Shown: positions 13,300 through 24,744 of the stretch, in pieces
How positions within the stretch are numbered: the stretch's first letter is position 1
Layout of the letters: each line of letters opens with the position of its first letter
NCBI RefSeq assembly: GCF_001522545.3
Contig: NC_031771.1
Location: 65,290,492 to 65,354,491, forward strand
DNA length: 64,000 nucleotides
Direction of reading: 5' to 3'
Source of the DNA: Parus major
Taxonomy: Eukaryota; Chordata; Aves; Passeriformes; Paridae
Translations under genes and position numbers: made by a program
Notes under the pieces: generated by a model
The model's database searches: none
What the model was told of the DNA's origin: nothing
What the model saw: only the letters and a program-made list of their open reading frames with translations

Positions 13300-13458
13300 A
13301 ATCACAGAATCATGGAATGGCTTGGCTTGGAAGAGACCTTACAGCTCATCTTGCTCCATCCCCTGCCATGGACAGGGGGACCTTTCACTACTTTCACTAC
13401 ACCAGGTTGCTTCAAGCCACATCCAGCTTGGCTTTGAACCCTTCCAGAGATGGGGCAG
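13300..13458 (-). mobile_element. CR1 LINE 3' fragment, left part, interrupted
   Basis: The reverse-complement CR1 3' end starts ATCACAGAATCATGGAATGG and runs to CCCTTCCAGAGATGGGGCAG. It stops abruptly there and continues at 14221 with the next consensus block, so one CR1 copy was split by a later insertion. Confidence 0.9.
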
Positions 13459-14220
13459 TGTCTTGGTTTAAGACCATTTAAAAATTTGGACACTCCAAGA
13501 TGAGTCACCTCCGCTTCTTTCCAACCCATCCCTTGCCAGCAGTAAAGATTATGAGTAGATATAAGTGAAAAAACAACTGCTTACTCACAAATGGATCAGA
13601 AACAGGTAAAAAACAACAGTAAATAACTGCTAGATACAAAACTGCCCAGTCTCACAAGCCTCACACACACAGAGACCCAAATGTTGGAATCAGCCTTCCC
13701 AAGATGGCGCCCGTCTGAGGCGGCCCTGTGGCTGAGGGACAAAGGGAAGACGGTGCCATCGTTCCCCTCCAAAAGGGTGGAAGAGGGCCCCAGAAACAAA
13801 GAGACAAGATGGCAGCAACCTGTAGCAGAAAGGCAGGAGCTCACAGAGCAGTTCTAGAGGCAGACAAAAGTTTTCCAGCTCATGTGGGGTCTGCATCGCT
13901 GCCACCACGTTCCCGCCATTTACAGGCTTTGACATGGCTGCTGTGTGATAAAAGTGGTGATTCCCACGGTGTGGGGATAAAAGCACCGGTCTGTCCACAT
14001 AGACACACGGCAGCCTGACCCCAGGAACTTCCTCACTGCTGCCAGAGTTTGAAAAATTCACCTTGAAACAGTTTCTAATTGCAAAATTAATCTTTGCCAG
14101 CGCCTATGGTTGCAAACCGTAAACAACCACCTGTGATGTGAAGCTCCCACCTTCTGCAAAAGCCACCAGGAAAGGAAGAACCTCCACTCCCACAGTTCTG
14201 CTCGCCTGGAGCAGAGCTGT
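13459..14220. mobile_element. Probable solo LTR of an endogenous retrovirus inserted into CR1
   Basis: About 760 bp separate the two halves of one CR1 copy. The insert begins TGTCTTGGTTTAAGACC, a TG start resembling songbird endogenous retroviral LTRs as I remember them. It is richer in G+C than its surroundings and has no gag, pol or env reading frame, which fits a solo LTR. The right edge is uncertain: no clear CA terminus lies exactly at the CR1 junction, and the best candidate duplication is only GGCAG on the left and GGCAA on the right. An unrelated insertion is possible. Confidence 0.5.
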
Positions 14221-14338
14221 GGCAACCACAGCTTCTCTGGGCAACCTGTGCCAGGGCCTCACCACCCTGCAGGGAGGATTCTCCCATAATAGCTAATCTA
14301 AACCTGACCTCCTTCAATTTAATGCCATTCCCCCTTTA
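14221..14338 (-). mobile_element. CR1 LINE 3' fragment, right part, interrupted
   Basis: The CR1 consensus resumes with CCACAGCTTCTCTGGGCAAC, GTGCCAGGGCCTCACCACCC and the TAATCTAAACCTGACCTCC block. It ends near AATGCCATTCCCCCTTTAAA. It is in register with the part ending at 13458. Confidence 0.88.
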
Positions 14339-16202
14339 AACTAAGCAGAAATAATCCTGGTAACATGGATCCAAACCCAAGATCTTCACATTTTAGATGA
14401 ACCACAGAAGTATTTACAATTACATTCTGAACACAGAAAACACCACTTTTAGAAACTAAATTCTTTTGTGGAATTTACTCAATAGAATGATATTTGTCTA
14501 CGTTTGTCAGTAGTGTTTTGGGGTTTTTTGGTTTTGGGGTTTTTGGGGGGGGAATGCAATCATCACAATCATTTTTGCAATTTTCCAGTTAGTTTCTGAA
14601 AGGTTGAAAATTCACTCAGTGAAAGAAATATAAAGCAATAACCAAGCTCATCTCCTTGACTCTTTCTCCCTTCAGTATGCTACTTCCCAATTTAAATATC
14701 CCAGACAAAGTCTCTGCAACACTCCTGATCTCCCACCAGTTTCCCTATCCATCATTAGACAGCTGGTGAAACTCTCAGTTCCTTTGCTCTGCTAAAAATT
14801 TCCGTCACTGACCTACACAGTCATCTGAGGTCACTCCTGTACCAAGCTAAAGGGAATTTCCTCCCAAATACTTTGATCTGACAGACTAAAATAACTGATT
14901 TTCCAGTTCAAAGATGACTCAAACTTTTCCTTTTTTATTTCCTTCTTTTTTTTTTTTTTTTATAATGTTGAAGAAAAAGAATTTCAGTTCAGAATTTCTG
15001 CCTAATGAATCAACAGTGATTTCATTCCCAGCACTCAGCTGCAAGTCAGAGGATGTTTCAGTAACACATAAATCAGAACAGTTTCAAAAGGGGAGGTCGA
15101 GATGCTCACCCTGTGGTGCTCTGCAGCTTCACAGAACTGTTCTGAGGGGTCAGGGACTTCAGCTCCAATCTCCACATTGAATTATGCACAGAGGGGACAC
15201 AAATACAGATTTCATGCATGGAGAAAATCTCCTTGCAGAACACTGCTCATGGTTAACTCAGAACTTAATTGAAAAGGCTGCACATTAAGTGCTCCTGAGG
15301 ATTACTCACTGTGGATTAAGCCTACCCGGGTTTGGGAATTACTGCTGGAAGACAGAACAGGGCAAGATAACTGCCTGAGGTACCTACTCAAATTTGTAAG
15401 ATTTATTTTTTTCCTTTTAATAATTTTCTTAATTTAAATTCTAGTGAAACTATTCTCCAAATCTGACCCAAATTCAGAAATTTCATGCATACTAATAGGT
15501 GGTGGAGTTAAATATTTACTGCAAAACATGGCCTAGTTACAGTCCCTTGACAGGGATATTTTTTTCTTTTAACAGTGCTGCATTTCTGCAATACTTTCTC
15601 AAATAAAATCTTTACTAACAGTAATATTTCTTCTAAAAGAACAAGCAATAATTTTAGGATTTGATTTTAATATTCAAGTCAAATATTTCTGGAGGAAACA
15701 CCACTTCCCAGTCTTTCAGTTTCTGAATATAATTTTATTTTTGACAACTGTCAGAAGTTGGCATGTTAAAGAAATTTTATTTTGATTTTATCTTGATATA
15801 AAACCACAAAAGCAGTAAAGACAATGTAAATAATTATAGTTTAAAAAAATTGCCATATGTATTAATTCATATTACTTTTCAAACTTATATCACTGCTTTT
15901 GCAAAATCTGTCTCAAACTGTCGTGTTCAGGCAATATATCAAACACCAACTACCCTTTAAAACAAACATACCCTGGAGAGGGAAGTCACTTTCATAAATT
16001 TAAACTAACATGAGCTTAAACAAAACACTGAAAAGTGAAATCCATATCAGAAAAGCTCCAGCCAAGGCTAAACAGAAATAAATCTTTTGGAAATGGTGCA
16101 GAGAATAGAGAAGAAGCGAAGATCCTCGGACAGCCAGCTGGCTTCCCCAAGAGCCAGCATCATCAGCAGTTCTCCCAAAAAGTCTAAACCATGTGTACAG
16201 AA

Positions 16203-16290
16203 AATCATAAAATCATGGGATGGTTTGGGTTGGAAGGCACCTTCAAAGATTATTTAATTCCAACCCCCCTGCGATGAGCAGGGACACCTC
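16203..16290 (-). mobile_element. CR1 LINE 3' fragment, first of two adjacent
   Basis: AATCATAAAATCATGGGATG, GGTTTGGGTTGGAAGGCACC and CCAACCCCCCTGCGATGAGC are the reverse-complement CR1 3' end. The copy is cut after about 90 bp at GGGACACCTC. Confidence 0.88.
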
Positions 16291-16390
16291 TATACATTTC
16301 AATTTTTCTCCACTTTTACATTTCCCCTTAAGGATCAATCCTGATCAGAACAGAGGGGAGCAGAACAAGACATTGGTGCTGTTGAGTTTG

Positions 16391-16571
16391 GTTCATAGAA
16401 AAATAAAATATTTTGGGTTAGAAGGGATTCTGAAAGTGACCTAGTCTGTCCCTTGCAATAAGGAGGGACATCTTAACTAGACCAGGTTGCTCAGAGCCCC
16501 ATCCAGCCTGAGCTTGAATATTTCCAGTGATGGGGCATCCACCACCTCTTTGGCAAACAGTTCCAGTGTCT
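16391..16571 (-). mobile_element. CR1 LINE 3' fragment, second of two adjacent
   Basis: A more diverged copy: TTTTGGGTTAGAAGGGATTC, AACTAGACCAGGTTGCTCAG, CCCCATCCAGCCTGAGCTTG and GATGGGGCATCCACCACCTC. It has the same orientation as its neighbour 100 bp to the left. It looks older by eye. Confidence 0.85.
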
Positions 16572-16623
16572 CACAGAATCAGAGAAAGTGAGTGCTGAGT
16601 GCCTGACGTGTGTGGTCACCCAT

Positions 16624-16674
16624 AAATATAAATTATATATATATATATGTATATTATATATACGTATATATTTA
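16624..16674. repeat. TA-rich microsatellite
   Basis: Alternating AT with GT and CG interruptions, largely self-complementary, just outside the adjacent CR1 pair. Confidence 0.9.
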
Positions 16675-18386
16675 CATGAGCTGTATATGGGTGTTTGTGT
16701 GCACGTGCCTACTGGAAATACAGGATCAGTCTCATTCCTGCTCTGAACTGGGGCCATGGACCTGCAGCAGCCTTACTCCTGGTTTTGGGAACCCCTGACC
16801 CTACTTTTCTGTATACCAACTCTTGGAGATGCTCTACATCTGCTTTTTCATCAGAAGTGTTTTAAATCATTTCGGAGTAGAAATTTTAATGTCTTTCTGC
16901 AGCTCAGTTCTCAGAGAGCTGAAAGATAATTAATGGATGGAAAAGAGTCTGAAAGAGCCAGCATTAGAGTATTTGCATGGAATGGCATTTAGAGGGCCAG
17001 ATTTCTCAGGAGGAGCATTGCAAACACAAATAACAACTGAAGTCGCTTCCATATGTAATACACAATTCAAAATAGATAAGGAGTATTTTTAATTAACAAG
17101 GTAAGGGTTTTCAGGCCACGGCTCCAGTGACTTGCTGAATAAAAGACTTCAAATCTTTGTGCTAAAAGTTTTCAGCTCAGGCATGAGTTTAGAGCCAGAC
17201 AAAAAGCAAGTCACAGAGCACCTCATCACAGATATTATGTGAAAAAGGAGAGTATGTTTACTGTACACACAAGTTCCTTCAAAAGTCCAAATTCATTCTC
17301 CCATTAAACATTCCACTTCACCTTTCAGGATGAATAGAAATTCTAGTTTATCTAAAAAAAAAACCTGTTTTCCAGTAATTTCTTTCCATGGACACCTTTT
17401 CCTCTATCAAGAACTAGCACATGCTGACTTCTGTGAGCAAAAAAAATGTTTTCATATACTTCAGTGAAAAGAGAGCTAGGGAGAACATACATTTAAGTGA
17501 ACAGATCAGGGTGGTTTTTGGTCTAAAAAAATATTATCTAGATTCTAGAGAAAAGACTCTGGATTCTCTAGATTTCCTTAGAAACCATCTTTCACAGGAT
17601 TTAGTTTTAAAACTTCATTCAAAAAATCTCCAAAATTAGATGGTTAAAAGCATTAAAGCACTAAAAATAGTATTTTTTAGTGTTTTCTGTGATACAGAAA
17701 AAAAATTACCAAGAAAGTTAAAGTCACTTTTGTTTCTCAGAGATGTTCATCCACAGTGTCAAGATAGTCACAGAGTACACAGGTCACATTCTTTTTCACA
17801 ATGTCCATAAATCTGCATGAACAAAAAATTAAGTCTACCTCAACTTTACCCTGTCTTCAAACTTAAAAAACAGCTATTTTCTGTCCCTTGACTGAGCTAT
17901 GAATTTCATATTATGGTGTGAAATTTTAACTACCATGCTTGAAAAGCAAAAAAATTTAAAACACGACAACCAGCAGCTGGATTAAATCACGTTTCTAATG
18001 GAAGTTCCAGCCAGAAAACTTCCAGGAAAATTACATTAAAATCAGGCAGTCACCAGCACATACCTACAGACAGACATTGCCAAAGCCACTTACCAGATAT
18101 AGAATAAATTTACATGAATATAACTTATTTCTTTGTGCAGCATCCCAGGCTGTGTCTTAACAAATTTAATCAAAGCTGACCCCTGTGGACGTGCAGTTCT
18201 TGATAGATTTTTGTGTCAATCACGGCCTGAATTTCTCCCCCACACAGAATTTCCTTCTTCTCTGCTGATCAATAAAAGACCAGTTGCATTTAGACATTTA
18301 TGATGTGACTATAGCATATACTGTATTTTTTATTCCAGTGAGTTCTTCCCCGCACTTCTCAGGGTTTGCAGCTTCACTCTTTATGG

Positions 18387-18452
18387 TCACAGAATGATGG
18401 AATATTTTGAGTTGGAAGGGACCTTACAGATCATCCAGTTCCGTCCCTGTCT
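18387..18452 (-). mobile_element. CR1 LINE 3' terminal fragment
   Basis: Only 66 bp remain: TCACAGAATGATGGAATATT, TTGAGTTGGAAGGGACCTTA and CAGATCATCCAGTTCCGTCC. This is the extreme 3' end of a CR1, in reverse complement. Confidence 0.85.
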
Positions 18453-20713
18453 GCTTTCACTTCTATTTAATATAAAAAGATATGAATGATAAACTTCCAC
18501 ATTTCCCAGGCCTTCTTTGTGCCCCATCTGGGAGATCTTTTACACAACTCCGACAGCATCAGAATAAACACCCGCACAGCAAAGCATTTAATGGCCCAAC
18601 AGCTGGATAATCTATCTCACTTAGGTGCTTTTGAACTATAAGAGTCCCTGTTATGGAATCGTTATGGGATACAGAGATTCACAGGGATGAGCTTTAGGCA
18701 TCAAATCTTTTCTTTTTGCTCTTTGTGTTTCATAAATCAAACCCGTTTATTACCAAAGTTCTCAACAGCCAATAGAATTTACCTTTCCATGCTACAGAAG
18801 GAACAAGAATCTTAACACCACGGACCCTCTCATTCATTCCAAAGCATTCTGCAATGATACAGAGAAGTTTTTCCACACCTATCAATGGAAAGCAAGAGTC
18901 CCTGGGGTGAATTGCTGCCTTTAGCAGAACACAACAGCACCCAGCAACGCAGGGCAGGAAATGAGGATCACACCAAGAGCCAGCTGTAAGTGCCACAGCC
19001 ATTTTTCGGTTGACGATGTAATTATCCCAGCTGGAACCCTGCCAGGAAATCAGCCAGGAAAACACAGCCTCGCTTCATTAATCCAGCTCTTTATGGCACT
19101 GAGCTAAACATATCATTTCACAGCACACCAGGGCTGGGCTCGTTTGCACAGCTTGTGGGTGCTAATAATGGTGTGTGGTGTCTCCTGCTCTCCTCGTTAT
19201 GGGATCGTGTTGAACAGGCCCCAAAAAAAGCTGCTCCACTTTTCTGACAGGCTTTTTTCCCAGCCTGGAGTGTTGACAAGAGATGAATGTCTGTGTCATT
19301 CTGTGTAATTCTGCTTAAGATCTTTTTCCTCCTCTCTGCTTCTTCATTGTTGTTTGGGTCGGGTTTTTTCTAAATATAGGTTAAGAAAAGTCTTTTTGTC
19401 ATGTAAAAAAATCAGAAATTTGGTCTAGATAAAAAGTGTGTAAATTTAGGTTTATCCCCCTAACTCAAGAGAAGTCTCCTGGGGAGAAACTGAGTCAGCA
19501 TCACATACCCAAAAGGGAAAATGTTATAAATTCAGAGAGAAGATGGGCACTCATGTCACTACTGAAGATGCTGAGCTACAAATTGACACAACACAATATA
19601 AGCCATGTAAAGCAACAGGAAACTGAAGTAGATGACAAATTAAAATTAATACCAGAACAGCATCAGCACTAAAAATCTAGAAGAAAACCACCCAACCAAA
19701 ATCCCACCATCACAACAACAAACACCCAGCAGAAAAAATAACCAACAAAACTCATAAAACTCCACTGGAATATTGGAATATCATTGTACATCCAGCATAC
19801 AGCAAATACTTAACTTATTCTGACACACTGACAATTGAGTATTTAAGAAAACCCAAACCAGACAGGAACATGAAAACAGTGAAACCAAATATACACAGAG
19901 TGGAGATGAGGAAAAAATATCCTCAGGATAGAAGAGACTGGAATATTCACTAATCAGTACTTATATATACAAAAAAATGATCACTTCAGTCCAATTTTCA
20001 CAAGATAAAAAAAACAAAAAACACAGTATGACTTCTGGGGGAGTAACTCACTGAAAATCAGTATTTTACACCCAAATCCTTTAGACTCCTTTTGAAATCT
20101 CAGTTGGAAATCTTCCTCTTGTACTAAAAACCAGGGCTGATGATACTGGCAGATGGTATCTTTAGATTATAGGACTTAAAATGGAATAAATCTGAAAGGT
20201 ACTTAATTCTGCTGTAATAAAGATAATTACAATCAAAGTAAATAAAACTGTAACATTTTTTCCTAGGCATACATTGAAAACATATTTTTCCGCTACTACA
20301 CAGGTAAACTTGAAAGCACTTCATACCCATTTTATCTTTTGAAAGAAAATTATCAGATATTGTGAGTATGCACTTATTTTATCACCAACACCCAGAAAAT
20401 AACTGTCTTAATATTGTTATTATACCCGTATTTTCAGGCTTTGATATTCTATTTTCATATATTTGAAACCACAAGTGCTTCTATATTGCTGTTTTATCTG
20501 GCTGATAATTCTGATATTGTTCAGAAACATATATACCATAATCCTAATTCTACATTTGCACCCACAGGCTTTAAACCACTGCTCAGATTTAGCCAAGTGA
20601 AAAAAATCCCATCATTTTGTCACAGAGCAGAATAAAAACCAGGCTGAAAATGGAACATTAAGCTTTGGCACTGGGCAAAGCTCTAGTCCCATCAAGCATT
20701 TTTTCCCACATAC

Positions 20714-20909
20714 CTTGTTTTCGAACATCTTCCACAGCAGCAACCAACTCCTCCTTGAGATCCTGACTCTCTTTAGCAATCTGGTCTCCTTTTTCCAAGA
20801 AGTTTTGAGTGGCCTGCTCCACTGAGGCAGCCAAAACATGAGCCTTCTTTGAGCGCCCTTTCTTCTTGCCAGACGGTCCTTTATTGCTCGTGTTCACAAG
20901 GGTCGTTAC
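20714..20909 (-). CDS. CTNNA2: CTNNA2 second coding exon: residues 35-99 plus first base of codon 100
   Basis: The 196 bases begin GTA ACG ACC and encode VTTLVNTSNKGPSGKKK, then GRSKKAHVLAASVEQATQNF and on to AAVEDVRKQ. The part contains the basic patch GKKKGRSKK (residues 48-56) followed by amphipathic helix, and it covers much of the segment that, by homology with alpha-E-catenin, carries beta-catenin binding and homodimerisation (roughly residues 55-145). The acceptor is tttttcctgcccaaag and the donor GTATGT. One base of codon 100 (Gly, G|GA) is left for the next exon, so the intron phase is 1. Residue 76 is Asp (KGDQIAKES). I recall Glu in mammals, so this may be a lineage difference, but I am unsure. 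The exon lies 38.4 kb downstream of the first coding exon. Confidence 0.97.
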
Positions 20910-22063
20910 CTTTGGGCAGGAAAAACAAGTTTTTGTCAGTTTGAACAATTCCCCAGCTATTCATAATAACACCTAATTCAATCCTCACACTGTTTTCTGT
21001 GCCCTGGAAGGGATGCAGTGGCCGTGTGTTTTGAATAGATAAAATTGGAAGTATAAAATCCAACGGCGCGTCCCCCAAAAGAGGGTTTTCCTTTTAACTT
21101 CTCCTCAGTCTGGGCTAAGCAAATCACAGACAATAAGCAAAAAGAAAAAGATAAAAACCAAGCATGGCAGGGCTGTGGTGCCAAAGCATTGTTTTTGTCT
21201 CTGGTTTTCATTTTTAAAAAATGAAGTTGCTGATAAAATGGGACCTGAACACACAAGGGTCAGAAACCATTCAAAATGCAATTGTCCCTTGAGATAATGT
21301 ACTGGCAGTGACATGCAAGTGGTGACAAAAACATTGTGGCTGTTTTCCAGATGTGAAAGGTACAAAGAGCTCCCACTGCAAAGATCATACAGGTTAAAAC
21401 TCTTTGCCTTAGTGCTGCTTCACTGTATTCCTAATATTTTGTCATAAAACCACAGCAGGCAGTGAGTGAAATGATCCTACCAGTATTTAAACAGAAGGAA
21501 ACTCTGCCTCCGTGTTGGCAGAATCTCCTGAAGGAATTCTTTATTGAGCTGTCAATAAACTGATTAGGAAGCTTAAAAACACAGCACAGTGTGTACATCC
21601 CACAGGTGAGTGCTGGGCAAAGAGGGAATCCTGCATGGCTCCAGCAGTACCAGGCTGCTGCTCTGTAAAACAGGAATATTGAACTGGACACCATCAGGTG
21701 TTAAATGCACAAAAGAATAGCACTGGATCAATAATGCTCAGGGATGCAATTCTCCCTAACCAGGATCCAAACCAGGGCATTTGTAGTGTTGTATCAGTGT
21801 TCTAAGCCACAAATTTGCTGTAAGAATATAAATGGCTTTATGAAAAAAGACATTTCACTAAAAACCAAGCAATTCTAAAACAAGTATAAAAATTCAGCAT
21901 CATCTCATCCCTGTTACCAAAAGACTGAAAAGGTCTTTGGAACAGTTTTGACCAAAAAGCCTTTTACCATGCTCTTTCTGCTATACTTTTTTTCTGTTTC
22001 AGTCACCTTTTTTTACAAATCACATCTAAAAACTACAGACTGTGGATGAATAAATATGTGTGC

Positions 22064-22104
22064 CTATATCTATATCCATATCTGTATCTATATCTATCTA
22101 TATG
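22064..22104. repeat. (CTATAT)n-like microsatellite
   Basis: CTATATCTATATCCATATCT followed by GTATCTATATCTATCTATAT, an imperfect hexamer array. Confidence 0.88.
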
Positions 22105-24283
22105 TATAATCAGGGCTTGAAAACACCATAGGCATGGTGTATTAGGAGAAAAAAAATGTTTTCCAGAGCCTTCTTTATGGAAGGAGTCTGCCTGGTGACT
22201 GGAATGTAATATTCATCCATCATGTGGAGAGTTTTTTTCCCACTATTTAGATCTAGAAATAATATTTTCTTTATTAGCTTTTCCTTGCAAATATTCCTCA
22301 TGAAATTTCCTTAAGATCCATTTGTAGCTGATCACTGTCACTGGCACCTAGTTATGAACACCTACAGAAATGCAAATAATTCTGACTCACCACTGAACAA
22401 TAAGAAAAGTTTATCAGAACTTCCTGATGTGGAAATAATTACAAATTAAAATATTTATTGATATTTTCTTTAAGGCCTTTTTGAAATAAAATAACTGCTT
22501 TGTCCCATGCTGCTAAACATGCAGAAATAGAGAAAAATTACTTAAAATTGTCTGCAAGACCTCAAAACCTTCTCAGTTAAGAACTTCTGTGTCAGTCTGT
22601 GTAGAGCAGATGAACATGTGCAGCTCCTAGAGATGAAGAGAATCTGGCACTGGCAGAAAACCTTTGCTAATGCTCTGAGCTGTGAGTCCAGAACCAACAC
22701 AGTCCATTGGAAAATCCAAATTACCACAGAAGATGGAGACTTTTTCTACCACTTCTCGTAACACACATGTAGGAAAGAGCACCCCCAAATCCTCTTTTTT
22801 CAGAAGGAAATGCTGGTGTATTCTGTTTGAGACTAATTCCTTCATAAATGTTTTTCTGCTCTTTTTTTTTTCCTTATTTGTTTTGTTTCTACCATTAAAA
22901 AAATAAGTTTCCATCAAGTCAAAAGCTGGCACTCAAATATAGTCATGGAAGAGTGCCAGCAAGAGAGCACAAGATCACAAACAGTGCTAGAGGCTTTGGT
23001 TGCCAATGAACCTCAATGATTTGTAAATTTGAAGCAAAGGTTTTAAAATTTTAAACAAGATCTGCTGGGATGAAATCCAAAGAAAAAAGCAACATCTCAC
23101 TACCCTCTGCTCAAGAGCATTCAGATGAAGCAAGGAGAGAAATCCTTCTCTATGTGGGGCTATTTCATTCCCTTGGCAAAGGGCAATTCTGCATTCCAGT
23201 CTCTGCACCAACAGGTTGGGTTCTGGATAATACAGAGCTCTCACGGGAATAAAACCACTCATAAAAATTGGAATATGGTCATTTTACCCACCTTGTGTCA
23301 GCTTCTTTAAATTACATTAAATTTCAAGTTAAAAGGCTAAAAAAGAAGTCTCTTCCAAAATTAGAATTCCTGTTCCAGAAAGTCAGCTGTACCAGGACAG
23401 GGCAAAGGGGAAGGAAGGATTCTGATACCAGTGACAGAAAAATCTATACCATATTAGCTTCTTTCCCATTTTTAAAAAGCCAATAACCTATGAATTTATA
23501 TAAATTGCATGGGAAAAAAATGAAGAAAAATTAATAATATTAACCTTTTATCTTATTAAAATAGCTCAGTTTTTCAGCAGGGTTTTAAAGCAAACTGGTT
23601 TATTTTAAATATCTTACCCCACTTAAAGTGGTACAAAGGAAAGAATGTCTCTATCAGCTTCTGTTACTAATTAATACACAAATCACCCAAAATTCAGTAC
23701 AATTATCAAATATATCACTTGATAATTACCATAAGCTCACTTGGCAGCCTTGTAATGATCCTGGCTTTGTGATCACACTAGGGAACCTTGCTCTCTTATT
23801 TTATTAAGGAAGCTTCACACAGTCCTAGCACAGATCTCTGCTGGAGTAACAGAACTTCACTAATTAATAGTTCAGCCCCATCCTGAATTAAGGCCTCCTT
23901 ACCCAGCTCCAGCAGCACAAAAAAAAAGGTGAGGATGTCTTTGCTAAAAGCAGAAAATTCTATTAGCATGGATTTCCCTATGGCAGAGGTCATGTGTGGG
24001 TGGGGAATGCCAGAAGTGAAAGGGGATAGAGCTGGATCACACACTCATCAAATTAATCTCCAGCTCACACAAGAACATTCCTGGCTTTCTGAATTAAACT
24101 GTCTTGCCTACAGATTTCTGAGAGGGGTGGGCCACACGTTTAAGAGCTGTAATTCTCTCCCTTTGCCTTCTCTTTGTTCAGCATCTGTTCAAACTGCATT
24201 ATTTACCCAAGGCTTTCCATAACTACATTAAAAATAAACACGTATTGACAATTCTTGAGGAAAATATTGATGGTTTTTGTGGG

Positions 24284-24310
24284 GTTTTTGTTTGTTTGTT
24301 TGTTTGTTTT
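24284..24310. repeat. (GTTT)n microsatellite
   Basis: Five to six GTTT units after GGGGTTTTT. Confidence 0.9.
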
Positions 24311-24377
24311 AATTATCCTGTTTATCCTCATCTCTCTGGTCCCTCACACAGGACAGATGCCTTGGTATTGTGTTCTC

Positions 24378-24514
24378 AGCACAGACTGGGTGATGAAAGG
24401 ATTGAGAGCAGCCCCTTGGAGAAAGGCTAGAGGACACTGGTGGCACATGGCAGGGGCTCTGGAGCAGGTGATCTCTAAAGGTCTCTTCCAGCACGCATCA
24501 TTCTGTGATTCTAC
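24378..24514 (+). mobile_element. CR1 LINE 3' fragment
   Basis: ACAGACTGGGTGATGAAAGG, GAGAGCAGCCCCTTGGAGAA, then GGAGCAGGTGATCTCTAAAG and a terminal CATTCTGTGATTCTAC follow a forward-sense CR1 with an internal deletion. Antisense to CTNNA2. Confidence 0.75.
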
Positions 24515-24727
24515 AAATGCAAATATTCATCAAAGAGGCTTTTGGGAGTTTTTCTGAGGGTGAACAGCATTTATATGTGTTTTTGTTTTTAATAAACTGA
24601 AGCAGGCATATCAAATACAGCTCTGCAAGCGTGTCCACTATGAAAACCATTCACACAAACACTTGGCTCTGGTTGTGACAGCTGAAATCAGTGTAAAAGG
24701 GTTTCTCTGAAGAATCACTAATTATTT

Positions 24728-24744
24728 AAAAAAAAAAAAAAAAA
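24728..24744. repeat. Homopolymer run of 17 A within an AT palindrome
   Basis: The A run is flanked by ATTATTT and TTTAAAT. No retrocopy is recognisable on either side. Confidence 0.9.

Larger units (their letters stand above)
4390..20713 (-). other. CTNNA2: CTNNA2 intron between second and third coding exons (16.3 kb)
   Basis: The phase-1 intron starts GTATGT and ends CTCCCAG. It holds CR1 fragments at 4507-4885, 7369-7468, 9541-9800, 11801-11922, 13300-13458 with 14221-14338, 16203-16290, 16391-16571 and 18387-18452. One probable LTR insertion splits the 13.3-14.3 kb CR1. Microsatellites lie near 5630 and 16624. Between these I see only non-repetitive AT-rich sequence with no recognisable exon. 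Confidence 0.9.

Noticed and set aside
20658..20948. Independent 96-codon gene read through the second exon
   Set aside because: The ATG at its start and the codons after VRKQG lie in intron. Only 20714-20909 match alpha-N-catenin, and both edges have splice sites.
24728..24744. Poly(A) run as the tail of a processed pseudogene or SINE
   Set aside because: It lies inside an AT-rich palindrome with no gene-like or SINE-like sequence on either side and no target-site duplication.
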